Of a stretch of DNA of 41,192 nt, positions 14,564-23,117 are shown piece by piece. A program made the translations under genes and the position numbers. Origin of the DNA: Atopobiaceae bacterium. GTDB taxonomy: Bacteria; Actinomycetota; Coriobacteriia; Coriobacteriales; Atopobiaceae. How positions within the stretch are numbered: the first letter of the stretch is position 1; each line of letters opens with the position of its first letter. The notes beneath the pieces were generated by a model, which did no database searches, was not told where the DNA came from, and was given only the letters and a program-made list of their open reading frames with translations. The stretch covers positions 1 through 41,192 of the forward strand of contig JAFWMH010000002.1 in assembly GCA_017510785.1 (NCBI GenBank), in the 5' to 3' direction.

Positions 14564-16732
14564 CTACGCGTTCGGTCCCCACACGTTGATGCGTTTGTCG
14601 GGCGCGAGGTACATGCCGTCGCCCTCCTTCACGCCGAGGTTCTCGTAAATCGGGTCAAACATCTGCGTGCTCACATTTGCGCGAACGTTGTTGAGCGGAT
14701 GGGCGTCCAGAAGCAAATACGGCAAGGTATCGGCAGACACCGTTTGTGCCCACATGAGCGAATAGGTCGAGAAGAACTCGTCGTAGTCGACTCCCTCGGA
14801 CTTGCCGGCAAGCTCAAGGGCCGCCTGCATGCCGCACAAATCGGCAGCCGCCTCCGTCTTGACGGTATCGCCGTCGACCATAAGACCAGGGAGTACCTCA
14901 ATACCACCGTAGTATGCGGCCAAATCCGAGCTCTTCTTTACGAATGCGTCCACGTCGGCATCAGTAAACACAGGATTTGGCACGCCATAGGCATCTTGTT
15001 GTGCACCGGCATAGTCGAAGCCATGGCTAATCTCGTGACCGATGGTCGTGCCAATACCCGCAAGAATGCTCGCGTCGCTCATCTCGTCGGAATAGACCAA
15101 GCTCGTTACGTACCCCGGGCAGATGTTAATGGAGTTGGATGTGGAATCGTAGAAGGCATTGTTCAGGGTGGGCTTGATCGAGAACCAGAGGCTCCCCGGA
15201 ACTGCTGGCTGGCCAACCATCTTGCTGGTTTGATCCTGGCGATACTGCTTGAGCTTCAAATAGTTACCCAAAAGGGTGCCGCCCTTATCGGTAGGCGTGA
15301 GCTCGAGTCCGCCAAAGTCGTAATAGCCGCCCGTAGGCTCGAGGACGTTAAGAGCCATGTGATCGAGCTTCTCAATCACGCGCGCTCGAGACTCTTCTCC
15401 CACCCACGCAGTGTTGCTGACAAGATCTTTGTACGTGTTCACGATATCTTGCGAGAGCTTCGTCAGGCGCTCCTTGGCGTTTGTCCCAAGAGTCTCGTTT
15501 ACATAGGTGTTGCCCAAGACTATGGAGAATGTATCCATGCTGTCGCACGCGCTATAGGCAAACGACTCGGCGTCAGGAGCAGGCTGACCCGCCTGTTCGC
15601 TAGCCTCATTAGCGCCCGAGGGGTCACGATACGGACGCGTCTCGTTGAGCACCTTGAGTGAAGCGATTTGCTTGATGACGTCGAGGTTCTCGTTCGTCCA
15701 CTTCTCGTTGAATGCCTCAACCCATCCGGGCGACGAGTTGTAGAGGGGCGATCCGTCCATTCCCAGCTTCTTGAGCATAGCCTTCATGGGAAAATTAGGA
15801 CATGCGGCGTACAGGTCGTCGGGCGTAATATAGCTGGCACGCACCGATTCGGCTGCGGCGCCAAACGCCTCAGCCGAGTGCTTGCCACTATAGTCCAAGT
15901 ACTTCGCATAGGGCTTCTCGAAATCCTTAATCTTTTCGTATGTCGCCATCACCTCGTCCGTTTCCATCCCCTGAACAGAAAGGTCCACAAGCGCAGAGGT
16001 GCCCATCATCAGCAGTGTTCTATCGATGCTTTCTTGCTTTTGCGGATCGTCGGAGTCCTGATAATACGTCCCGCCCACCAAGAGCGGGTCCGAGAGCACG
16101 AGGTTGGGGTTAATGGCCACGATGTTAACCTCGCGCGTATCGCTCGTCGTGAGGGCCGTTACCAAGAAGGGGCTAAACGGGAAATCCTTTGACAAAAGCA
16201 GCTCGTTCATCTCCTCGATTGAGTTGACCGCATCGATGCGATCGAGGTAGGGCTGCACTTCCGAGAGGCCAATCTCTTTGAGCTTCTCGACATCTGCTGC
16301 CTGGTTGAAGAAGATGCGCAGTTGGTCGAGGTCGTGGCCCGTCTTCGAGTCGTCCTTGATTGCGGCCAAATTGGCACTCTTTAATTCGGTGGCGTAATCT
16401 TCCAACTGATCACCCGGCTGCTCCTGATGAGCCGCAATATATTCGTAGGCATAATGCGTATACAGGTCGTCCTTGGCCTCGGGCCGCTCGGTCGGCAGGT
16501 TGCCCTGCACAATCGACGTCACCCATGGCTTGCCCGCGAGCTCGGACGAGGCTTCGGCTGCAATGCTTGCACTCTGGCTCGCGCTTTCGTCGCCCACTAG
16601 CGAATTCCCGCCCGCGCCTCCGCCGCACGCAACAAGCGAAACAGTCATCACGAGGGCGAGGACCATTGCGACAATTCTCTTAAACTGCCTCTCATTGGGT
16701 TTTTGGGTGGTGGCCTTTGCTGGATGCGGCAT
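14564..16732 (-). CDS. M13 family (neprilysin/PepO-like) metallopeptidase lipoprotein
   Basis: A 722-residue zinc endopeptidase. The N-terminus has a basic region, a hydrophobic helix (RIVAMVLALVMTVSLVAC) and a lipobox ending in Cys, so it should be an exported lipoprotein anchored on the outer face of the membrane. The long N-terminal lobe is followed by the catalytic domain: GHEISHGFD gives zinc ligands His566 and His570 with Glu567 as base, and KTEAAAD gives Glu627 and Asp631. The ending is of the usual M13 type (RVNVWGPNA-like, here RINVWGPNA). Length and motif spacing are complete for the family. GGAGGT precedes the ATG. Likely role: degradation of extracellular peptides. Confidence 0.93.
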   Translation of the reverse strand: MPHPAKATTQKPNERQFKRIVAMVLALVMTVSLVACGGGAGGNSLVGDESASQSASIAAEASSELAGKPWVTSIVQGNLPTERPEAKDDLYTHYAYEYIAAHQEQPGDQLEDYATELKSANLAAIKDDSKTGHDLDQLRIFFNQAADVEKLKEIGLSEVQPYLDRIDAVNSIEEMNELLLSKDFPFSPFLVTALTTSDTREVNIVAINPNLVLSDPLLVGGTYYQDSDDPQKQESIDRTLLMMGTSALVDLSVQGMETDEVMATYEKIKDFEKPYAKYLDYSGKHSAEAFGAAAESVRASYITPDDLYAACPNFPMKAMLKKLGMDGSPLYNSSPGWVEAFNEKWTNENLDVIKQIASLKVLNETRPYRDPSGANEASEQAGQPAPDAESFAYSACDSMDTFSIVLGNTYVNETLGTNAKERLTKLSQDIVNTYKDLVSNTAWVGEESRARVIEKLDHMALNVLEPTGGYYDFGGLELTPTDKGGTLLGNYLKLKQYRQDQTSKMVGQPAVPGSLWFSIKPTLNNAFYDSTSNSINICPGYVTSLVYSDEMSDASILAGIGTTIGHEISHGFDYAGAQQDAYGVPNPVFTDADVDAFVKKSSDLAAYYGGIEVLPGLMVDGDTVKTEAAADLCGMQAALELAGKSEGVDYDEFFSTYSLMWAQTVSADTLPYLLLDAHPLNNVRANVSTQMFDPIYENLGVKEGDGMYLAPDKRINVWGPNA

Positions 16733-16788
16733 CGTTATACCTCCATCTGCGGGTACGTGCGAACACTTCTATAGTACGTTACGCTAAT

Positions 16789-17058
16789 TCACGTTTGTGG
16801 CACAAATTCCTTGGGCTTTGTTCCGCGTCGGAGCCCCGCCAACACACTTGCAAACTCGTACAGCAAATGCGCGTTCGCCGCGAGGAGCTCCCTGAAGCCC
16901 TGCAGCTCATCTTCGCTGTATGAGCCTTCCCATGGAATCATCTTCAGGGAGGGAAGCTCGAACCGAACAGAGTCGAAACCCTCGCCGGTCGGTCTTTCGA
17001 AGTGCGCTAGCACGCGTCCACCGTCATCGCCTGGTTTGAGGTCGGAGTGAAGCACCAT
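16789..17058 (-). CDS. Small hypothetical protein, start uncertain
   Basis: An 89-residue frame: MVLHSDLKPGDDGGRVLAHF, then FDSVRFELPSLKMIPWEGSYSEDELQGFRELLAANAHLLYEFASVL. It has a normal amino acid mix and a convincing amphipathic C-terminal helix. The frame continues upstream of the ATG with protein-like residues (LTRFADGT), and no ribosome site precedes the ATG, so the gene may start further up inside the kinase 3' end or be a fragment. It follows the seven-gene redox operon by about 30 bases and might be its last member. Family not recognised. Confidence 0.45.
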   Translation of the reverse strand: MVLHSDLKPGDDGGRVLAHFERPTGEGFDSVRFELPSLKMIPWEGSYSEDELQGFRELLAANAHLLYEFASVLAGLRRGTKPKEFVPQT

Positions 17059-17090
17059 CGTGCCGTCAGCAAACCTAGTTAGCCGCAGTG

Positions 17091-18407
17091 TTAGCGGGCA
17101 GGAAATACCGCGCGGAACATGATTCTGCCCGCGTCATCCTCAACCACCTCGAGCTTGAAATCGTTCTTCTCGGCAATCGTGCGCGCGATTGCAAGACCTA
17201 GGCCGTATCCCACCTTGCCTCCCGAGCGATCGCGCGATTGCTCTCCACGCACAAACCGGTCAAAGAGCGTCGAGAGCTCGCGCGAGTCAACGTCGTGCGC
17301 CCAATCGTTGCGCGTCGCGAACGTGGCCGTGCGGCCCGCCTTCGCAACCTCCACCAGAATCGTTCCGTCACCCGTCGCGTATTTGATGGCATTGTCAACG
17401 AGGATCTGCATGAGTTGGCGAATGGCGGGCTCATCGCCCCTCACGCGCACGTCCTCCTCAATCGACTCCACGATCTCCTTGCCCTGAGCGACGGCAAGCT
17501 GCGAGAAGGTCTGAACGCACTCGTATGCCACGTCGCTCAGCGACACCTCGGAGCGCACGATGTCTTCCTCATGCTCCTCCATCTTCGAGAGGACGATCAG
17601 GTCGTTGACGAGCTGTCGCATGTTGCCGACCTGACGGTTCGTGCTGTCAATCCACTCCTGCTCCTCAGGCTGGTCCGCCAGGTCCTCCTCCAAGATGTCC
17701 ATGTTCGTCGCGATTACGGAGAGGGGCGTCTTGAGCTCGTGCCCGGCATCCGCGACGAATCGCTTCTGCTTTCGCGCGCTCTCCTCAAGCGGTCGTACGA
17801 TGAGGCCGGAAAGGCGAACCATGAACAGCGACGCGATCGCGAACGCGCATCCACCCACGACAAGTGCGACGGTACGCAGCTGTCTTAGGGCTTCCAGGTC
17901 TGTGGTGCAGTCGAGAAAAAAGACCCTCTTCTGAGCATCGGACTCGTCGACCAAGAACTTGTAGTCATCCAGATACCCCTCCGCATCACCCGAGCCCAAG
18001 GCGGTCTGGGCAAGTTGGCAGGCATACTCGTCGGTGAACTCGCCACCCCCCTTGCTTTTTACGAACATGCTCCCGTCCTCAGCCACGAACACGCAGAAGA
18101 AGCGGCTGCCGTACTGCGTCCGCGCGGCCTTGCGCCAGCCGTGATCACTGTGCCTCATGGCATCAAACTCGGAGTCGGGTGCCTGCACGCCGTCCTGTTC
18201 CGCAACCGGCCGGCCTTCCTCGCCACCCTCTTCGGAGGGCTTCTGATCGCTCGCAATCTCGGCAAGCGCGCCGTGAAGGTTTGCATCCACTTGCAGGTAA
18301 TGCGCGTAGTTTATGGCAAATATCAGGGCGAGAAGCGACAAGAACACCGCCACTATGGACACGAGGACTATCTTGCGCCTCATCCGCTTGATTGCGGAGT
18401 CGCTCAT
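17091..18407 (-). CDS. Sensor histidine kinase of the redox operon
   Basis: A 438-residue membrane kinase. One helix at about 13-35 and another at about 178-198 enclose a ~140-residue extracytoplasmic sensor domain with two cysteines (Cys105, Cys130) and an acidic insertion. The cytoplasmic part has the H-box FVADAGHELKTPLSV (His223), an N-box (QILVDNAIKYA) and a G-box (GKVGYGLGLAIA). It should autophosphorylate and pass phosphate to the OmpR-type regulator whose stop codon overlaps its ATG (ATGA). The frame is open much further upstream, but that part is the shadow of the regulator gene. As last gene of the operon it may sense the redox state the operon controls; the ligand is unknown. Confidence 0.92.
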   Translation of the reverse strand: MSDSAIKRMRRKIVLVSIVAVFLSLLALIFAINYAHYLQVDANLHGALAEIASDQKPSEEGGEEGRPVAEQDGVQAPDSEFDAMRHSDHGWRKAARTQYGSRFFCVFVAEDGSMFVKSKGGGEFTDEYACQLAQTALGSGDAEGYLDDYKFLVDESDAQKRVFFLDCTTDLEALRQLRTVALVVGGCAFAIASLFMVRLSGLIVRPLEESARKQKRFVADAGHELKTPLSVIATNMDILEEDLADQPEEQEWIDSTNRQVGNMRQLVNDLIVLSKMEEHEEDIVRSEVSLSDVAYECVQTFSQLAVAQGKEIVESIEEDVRVRGDEPAIRQLMQILVDNAIKYATGDGTILVEVAKAGRTATFATRNDWAHDVDSRELSTLFDRFVRGEQSRDRSGGKVGYGLGLAIARTIAEKNDFKLEVVEDDAGRIMFRAVFPAR

Positions 18408-19084
18408 TGTTCGTCTCCGTATGCAAGCAGGTACCCAGCATTGCGCACGACCCGTATCTTTACCTTGGAACCAATCTTCGTAAGGTTCTTGCGCAGGAAG
18501 GAAATGTTGGTGAACACCACATTTATCTCCGCCTCGGAATCCCATCCCCATATGTGGGACATAAACTCGTCGGCGCTCACGATCTTGTTGGGATTGCGCA
18601 TGAGCATCTCCATTACCTGGAACAACTTGTTCCCAAGGCGCACGCTCCTTGTACCGCACGTAAGCTGGTAGGTCCCGCTGTCCAGCCGCACGTCACCAAA
18701 CGAGACGACATCCGGCGTAAAGGCCTCGGTCCGGCGCAGGAGGGCACGCACGCGCGAGACCAGCTCCTTGCCCGCAAATGGCTTGGGCAGATAGTCGTCC
18801 GCGCCGCTGTCGAAGCCCAACACGCGGTCGTCGAGCTCGCCCAGCGCGGTGAGCATCATGACGGGCACCCCCATGCCTCGCCGCCTTATCTCCTTGAGCA
18901 CCTCGAGGCCGCTCATGCCCGGCATCATGATGTCGAGGATTGCGGCGTCGTAGTCGCCGTTTGTGAGGTAGGTGAGGGCATCGCGCCCGTTGCTTACTGC
19001 ATCCACGGTAAAGCCGCTGCGCTGAAGCAGTATGGTCACTCCCCGTACGATGTCTGGATCGTCTTCCGCAAAGAGCAGTTTCAT
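18404..19084 (-). CDS. OmpR/PhoB-family response regulator
   Basis: A 226-residue regulator: a receiver domain with acidic pair Asp8/Asp9, phospho-acceptor Asp51 (AAILDIMMPGMSG), Thr79 and Lys101 (DDYLPKPF), then a winged-helix DNA-binding domain (FQVMEMLMRNPNKIVSADEFMSHIWG, and the wing KIGSKVKIRVVRNAGYLL). It overlaps the kinase by four bases and follows the CcdA-like gene by nine. It is a natural candidate to bind the long inverted repeat at 24440-24512 in the promoter of its own operon; that is inference. Confidence 0.94.
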   Translation of the reverse strand: MKLLFAEDDPDIVRGVTILLQRSGFTVDAVSNGRDALTYLTNGDYDAAILDIMMPGMSGLEVLKEIRRRGMGVPVMMLTALGELDDRVLGFDSGADDYLPKPFAGKELVSRVRALLRRTEAFTPDVVSFGDVRLDSGTYQLTCGTRSVRLGNKLFQVMEMLMRNPNKIVSADEFMSHIWGWDSEAEINVVFTNISFLRKNLTKIGSKVKIRVVRNAGYLLAYGDEQ

Positions 19085-19093
19085 CGCAATTCC

Positions 19094-19786
19094 CTAGAAC
19101 GTCTGGATCAAGTCAAAGAGATAGAACGCAATCATCCCAAGATAGCACACGAGGCGCAGCCACCGCAGCATGCCGGGGATCTCTTTGTGCATGCGCGTGG
19201 TGAGGACTCCGGAGAGCAGCAGCACGAGCAACAGCGGCGATACGATGCTGGCGCACGCAAAGGTCGCCCCGGTCACCGCCGCAAAGCCCACGGGGAGCGT
19301 CACGCACAGACCCGCCACGATGATGAGAGGGGCACACGGCGTGATGCCAAACCCGGCACCGGCCAGGAAGAGCGCCGGGAGGTGGATGCCCTCCTCTACG
19401 GCCTCACGCATCTTGTGGTGGTCGCGACACTGCTCGCCGCACTTCTTGCTTCCGCGTGCCTCCTGGAACCAGCCATACAGGTAGTAGATTCCCATGCCAA
19501 CAATGAACAGATCGAAGGCGCGATTGACCCACCCCGAGGCAAACGGCTCCCCTTGTAGGAACGCAGACTGACCAACGAGAGACGCCGCAAGGCAGAGCAC
19601 GGCCACGCTCGCAATCTTGCCGAGGTAGAATGAGAGAAACGCGGCCATCGACTGCCGCGAGTCGCGCGCGTGCGTCATAACGTAGCCCGTCAGCAGCATA
19701 CCGGCACCCGACCCGCAACAGGTGCCGCAGCCCAAGCCCACCGACGTCGCAACCGAGACGCCCTCCAATAACATCGTAAGACCCAT
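19094..19786 (-). CDS. CcdA/DsbD-like membrane thiol-reductant transporter
   Basis: A 230-residue membrane protein with about six helices, similar to the cytochrome c biogenesis (CcdA)/DsbD-beta superfamily that moves electrons from cytoplasmic thioredoxin across the membrane. An N-terminal GLGCGTCCGSGAG (Cys20, 23, 24) and a mid-protein GFGITPCAPLIIV supply the paired membrane cysteines of the family. A loop with KKCGEQCRDHHKM adds a CxxxC and His pair that could bind metal. The ATG at 19786 comes two bases after the activase stop, with its GAAAGGGG site inside the activase end; a start at 19804 would overlap. Context suggests it feeds reductant to the Fe-S proteins of the operon. Confidence 0.82.
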   Translation of the reverse strand: MGLTMLLEGVSVATSVGLGCGTCCGSGAGMLLTGYVMTHARDSRQSMAAFLSFYLGKIASVAVLCLAASLVGQSAFLQGEPFASGWVNRAFDLFIVGMGIYYLYGWFQEARGSKKCGEQCRDHHKMREAVEEGIHLPALFLAGAGFGITPCAPLIIVAGLCVTLPVGFAAVTGATFACASIVSPLLLVLLLSGVLTTRMHKEIPGMLRWLRLVCYLGMIAFYLFDLIQTF

Positions 19787-19788
19787 TG

Positions 19789-20577
19789 CTAACCCCTTTC
19801 GCATCCTATGAGCGCTGCGCCTATGGCCCCGTTGAACTGGGGGTAGGACGCAACGTATACGTCCTGCATGAGCTCTTCCTCAAAGGCCTGGCGAAGGCCC
19901 ACGTTCAGCGCGCCCCCGCCGCTCATCAGCACGTCGCCGCCCTTCTCGGACTTCCGCATCATCTTGATTATTCGCCGCGCCATGGAGAGGTGCATGCCGG
20001 CAAGTATGTCACGCCGGTCGAACTTGCGCGCCACGAGCGAGATTACCTCCGACTGTGCGAACACCACGCAGGTGGAGTTGATGTCGCACGGCTCGGTGCT
20101 CTGGAGAGACAAAGGCCCTACCTGATCGATGGTCGTCTCCAGAATCTGCGCAATCACCTCCATGAACTTGCCCGTCCCCGCAGCGCACTTGTCGTTCATC
20201 GAGAAGTTCTTTACGGTGTAGTTGGCGTCTAAGTAGATGATCTTGCTGTCCTGCCCGCCCACGTCCACGATCATCCCCGGTCGCCATTGCGGTGGCGCGG
20301 TAATGCGTACGCCATACGCGTGGGCAGTGATCTCGCTTATGTCATCGTCCGCCACGTCAAGCACCTTACGGCTGTAGCCCGTCGCCATGATGTAGCCCAC
20401 CTGTTGGGACATGATCTGGTTGCGCTGGCAGAGCGCGTTGACGAGGGCGCTCGCGTTGCCGCTGTTGTCGATTCCCGTATTGCACACCATGGTGTCTACC
20501 ACTTTGCCCCGCCCATCGATCATGGCTGCCTTGAGGTAGGTGGACCCGCCATCCAGCCCGATGTAGTACCTTTTCAT
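19789..20577 (-). CDS. BadF/BcrA-type ATPase activase (HgdC-like/DCCP reductase)
   Basis: A 262-residue ATPase of the ASKHA fold that uses ATP to inject a low-potential electron into a dehydratase or double-cubane partner. Visible features are the phosphate loops IGLDGGSTYLKAA and IVDVGGQDSKII, the helix-cluster segment NDKCAAGTGKF with Cys131, and INSTCVVFAQSEV with Cys170; these two cysteines are 39 residues apart, as in HgdC, where a [4Fe-4S] cluster bridges the dimer. GSGGGALNVG-type sequence (MSGGGALNVG) near the end closes the nucleotide site. Complete length. It follows the dehydratase-like gene by 61 bases with a GGAGGG site and is tightly linked to the CcdA-like gene. Confidence 0.92.
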   Translation of the reverse strand: MKRYYIGLDGGSTYLKAAMIDGRGKVVDTMVCNTGIDNSGNASALVNALCQRNQIMSQQVGYIMATGYSRKVLDVADDDISEITAHAYGVRITAPPQWRPGMIVDVGGQDSKIIYLDANYTVKNFSMNDKCAAGTGKFMEVIAQILETTIDQVGPLSLQSTEPCDINSTCVVFAQSEVISLVARKFDRRDILAGMHLSMARRIIKMMRKSEKGGDVLMSGGGALNVGLRQAFEEELMQDVYVASYPQFNGAIGAALIGCERG

Positions 20578-20638
20578 GTTCCCTCCGTTTTCCAGCACGT
20601 CCTCGTGGCCGTGCGCTTTCTTTTGCCTGCCGCGCGCA

Positions 20639-21940
20639 CTAGCCGCGCACGGCCTTGAGCGGCCCCTTCTTGAGCTTGATGGTCTCCACAAACGCCTCCG
20701 AGCGAATGCGCAGCTGTTCCACGTCCTGGTCGGTGTAGTCGCTCTCCAGGCGAATGACGGGAATGCCCATGCCCTCGAGCTCCTCCTCCACCAGGCGGTA
20801 TTCGTAGTCGTAGACCAAGCACCCGCGCAGCACGTGGTAGATGACGCCCTCCACGCGGTAGTCGCGGACCATCTGGCGAAGTCGGTATATGCGCTGCGAG
20901 TTGTCCGCAAAGGTGGGGCACGGACAAGGCCGCAGCGAGCGGATGGCAAGCGAGCGCATGAGCCCGTCGAACGACGCGTCCACGGGAACCACCGGGTCGG
21001 ACATGCCCCTCTCCCCCATGCAGGTCTCGTCGGCAACCACCATGCCACCGGCCTCCTCAACGAGCAGGGAAATCTTAAGGTTGGGAAAGACGATGGGCGA
21101 CCCGGTGAGCATGATGCGCGGCAGATCCTTGCGCGAGACGAGCTTGTTCGCGTACGCCCTCCGCTCGAGTTCGTCGTTGAGCGCACGCAGCGCGTCCGCC
21201 CACGTCCCAGCGTCCAAATACGACGCCGCGTTCATAACGGCCATGGCGTGCGTGCCGAATAGCAAATTGGGCGTGGCACGCTTTATGCGCAGGAAGCGCG
21301 ACAGCTCGTATTGGGCGCGTCCAGTCAGGTTGAGGGCATGCGCCAGCGACTCGTACGTCACCTCTTGCCCGGTTACGCACGAGACCATGCGCATGAGTTG
21401 GTACAGCTCCCCCACGTAGTGCTCTATGTCCTCGTCTTCCCTGTTCGCGGGCACATACAGCGGGTGGACGGGCCACTTCTCCTGAAGAAGGCCGGCGATT
21501 CTCTTCTTGCAATCGCAGGTAATGGGCACCACCATGAGCGAGCAGTTCTCGTAGAGGGGCAGCGTGCCCATGTGCTCGAACCCAGCGATTGCCTTTACGA
21601 GCGGACACGCGTCACGCGCCACAACGTCGTCGCCAATGGAGAAGGCCGTGTAGTGTCCGCTGCAGAGCTTGACCGGCTGCGCGCCAGCGGCGTAGATGAG
21701 CTCTGGTGGAACCTGCACGCAGTACGTGCCCACGGTTCTCACGTTGTGCGGTCGCTCCACCTCCAGACCTTGTACGTAGATGCGCTCCAGCACATTGAAG
21801 AAGGGATCCATCTGATCCATCGTTCCTCCCAAGTCACGCATACGGCGCAGGTATTTTTGCGTCATGTGCATGGACTTAGTTGCAAAGCGTTGCTTGCGTC
21901 GCTGCTCGCGCTGCTCCTGTGCGTCACCCGTATATTCCAT
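20639..21940 (-). CDS. 2-hydroxyacyl-CoA dehydratase D-like / double-cubane cluster protein
   Basis: A 433-residue member of the HgdB/FldBC/DCCP superfamily. Cluster-ligand regions are present: TYCVQVPPELIYAAG, DACPLVKA, ITCDCKKR, ADETC, CPCPTFADNSQR, and GVIYHVLRGCLVYDYEY near the end. With a single activase and a stand-alone arrangement this resembles double-cubane cluster proteins (DCCP), which carry an [8Fe-9S] centre and reduce small molecules with ATP-driven electrons, more than a CoA-linked dehydratase; no CoA-transferase or fermentation gene is nearby. The start follows AGGAGGTAGGGTC; a longer frame overlaps the upstream gene. The substrate is unknown. Confidence 0.88.
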   Translation of the reverse strand: MEYTGDAQEQREQRRKQRFATKSMHMTQKYLRRMRDLGGTMDQMDPFFNVLERIYVQGLEVERPHNVRTVGTYCVQVPPELIYAAGAQPVKLCSGHYTAFSIGDDVVARDACPLVKAIAGFEHMGTLPLYENCSLMVVPITCDCKKRIAGLLQEKWPVHPLYVPANREDEDIEHYVGELYQLMRMVSCVTGQEVTYESLAHALNLTGRAQYELSRFLRIKRATPNLLFGTHAMAVMNAASYLDAGTWADALRALNDELERRAYANKLVSRKDLPRIMLTGSPIVFPNLKISLLVEEAGGMVVADETCMGERGMSDPVVPVDASFDGLMRSLAIRSLRPCPCPTFADNSQRIYRLRQMVRDYRVEGVIYHVLRGCLVYDYEYRLVEEELEGMGIPVIRLESDYTDQDVEQLRIRSEAFVETIKLKKGPLKAVRG

Positions 21941-21944
21941 GACC

Positions 21945-23099
21945 CTACCTCCTGTATCCCTGGACGACCCTCGAACGCTTGGAGACAAAGACGTCCTTCC
22001 CCAAGAAGGTGAGCGAGAGAGCGCGGTCCTCCGGACAGCACCGCACGCATTCGCCGCACATGATGCACGAGACGTCCGTTACGTCAGTCTTCTCGCGCTC
22101 GGTGTAGAGCTGCTTGATGCCCATGGGGCAGGCCTCGTAGCACGCGCCGCACTCGGTACATGCGGTGCAGTCCTTCCTTATGCGGAACGGCTGGACGCCG
22201 TGTGCCAACCCCATGAGGTAGCCAAGCGGGCAGATCGTGCAAAAGAAGCGACGCTTGAAGAAGCTGGCGATAAGGACGAAGACCATGAGGAACCCACTTG
22301 CATACAGGCTCACGGAGAGGCCCGCGGCAACGGGCGTGAGGGCAATTGCGGGGCAGAAGTTGCAAAAGTTGCCACCCACGAAGCTGAGGCCAATCATAAG
22401 CAGCAGCATGATCCAACGTATAGGCACGAGCGCCTGGTACATCCGCTCGGTCATGGATATGCCCTCGACCTTGGTCGCCTGCCGAATCTTGTGCATAACG
22501 TCCTGGGCAAGGCCCATGGGGCACACGAAGCCACAGAGCACCCTCCCAAACACGACGACGAAGCCTAGCGTGCTAACCACGAACGCCACGATGCCCATAA
22601 GCGGCAGGCCGGCAAGCTCCTCCAGATGCGCGAGGTAGTAGCAGCTTGCCTCGGTGAGCTGCGACATGTTCGCGGGACACGACAACACGGGAATGCTGAT
22701 CCACGAGTAGCGCACGCCAAGCAGGACGCCGCCGAACACCGTAACCACGAAGAAGCCCACCATGCAGACCCAGCGCACCACCATGAAGGTGGAGGGACGT
22801 AGGCCGTGCACGCGCCCCTTGGGAGCGGTCGCAAGCCGCGCTGCAAACGGGCCACGCTGACCGTCGTGGCGCACAATGGCGTTGCGGACCACGATGCACG
22901 CCACAATGCCGACGGCCGTAAGAAGGCCGATAAGAAGGAGCGGCACAAGCTTGGTTAGGTGGTCGATCGTGAACAGCTGCTGTGCCGTGGTCGTGTACGT
23001 GTTTGTCTCGTACTCAAAGAAGACGAACTGCCATGCAAAGTAGGCGACCAACACCATGAGGGCGCATACTATGGCTGTGACGAGGCCTTTCCTGTTCAT
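21945..23099 (-). CDS. NapH/NosR-type membrane ferredoxin (4Fe-4S)
   Basis: A 384-residue integral membrane protein with about six helices. Two CxxxCP motifs between helices (CGFVCPMG and CTICPLG) are characteristic of NapH/NosR/CcoG-type quinol-linked proteins. The C-terminal domain has two [4Fe-4S] motifs: CTACTECGACYEACPMG and CIMCGECVRCCPED. A loop with SCPANMSQLTEASCYYL adds more cysteines. It would pass electrons from the quinone pool or periplasmic side to cytoplasmic acceptors. It lies between the two dehydratase-like subunits, four bases before the Cys-rich one, so the natural acceptor is the activase or that subunit. Confidence 0.92.
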   Translation of the reverse strand: MNRKGLVTAIVCALMVLVAYFAWQFVFFEYETNTYTTTAQQLFTIDHLTKLVPLLLIGLLTAVGIVACIVVRNAIVRHDGQRGPFAARLATAPKGRVHGLRPSTFMVVRWVCMVGFFVVTVFGGVLLGVRYSWISIPVLSCPANMSQLTEASCYYLAHLEELAGLPLMGIVAFVVSTLGFVVVFGRVLCGFVCPMGLAQDVMHKIRQATKVEGISMTERMYQALVPIRWIMLLLMIGLSFVGGNFCNFCPAIALTPVAAGLSVSLYASGFLMVFVLIASFFKRRFFCTICPLGYLMGLAHGVQPFRIRKDCTACTECGACYEACPMGIKQLYTEREKTDVTDVSCIMCGECVRCCPEDRALSLTFLGKDVFVSKRSRVVQGYRR

Positions 23100-23117
23100 T
23101 GGATATCATCTCCTCTG

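Noticed and set aside
17091..18659. Longer histidine kinase start at 18659
   Set aside because: The extra 84 residues are the antisense-frame shadow of the response regulator; ATG 18407 in an ATGA overlap is the normal arrangement.
19789..21186. 465-residue form of the activase
   Set aside because: The upstream 200 residues are a shadow of the dehydratase-like gene; ATG 20577 has GGAGGG and starts the ASKHA fold correctly.
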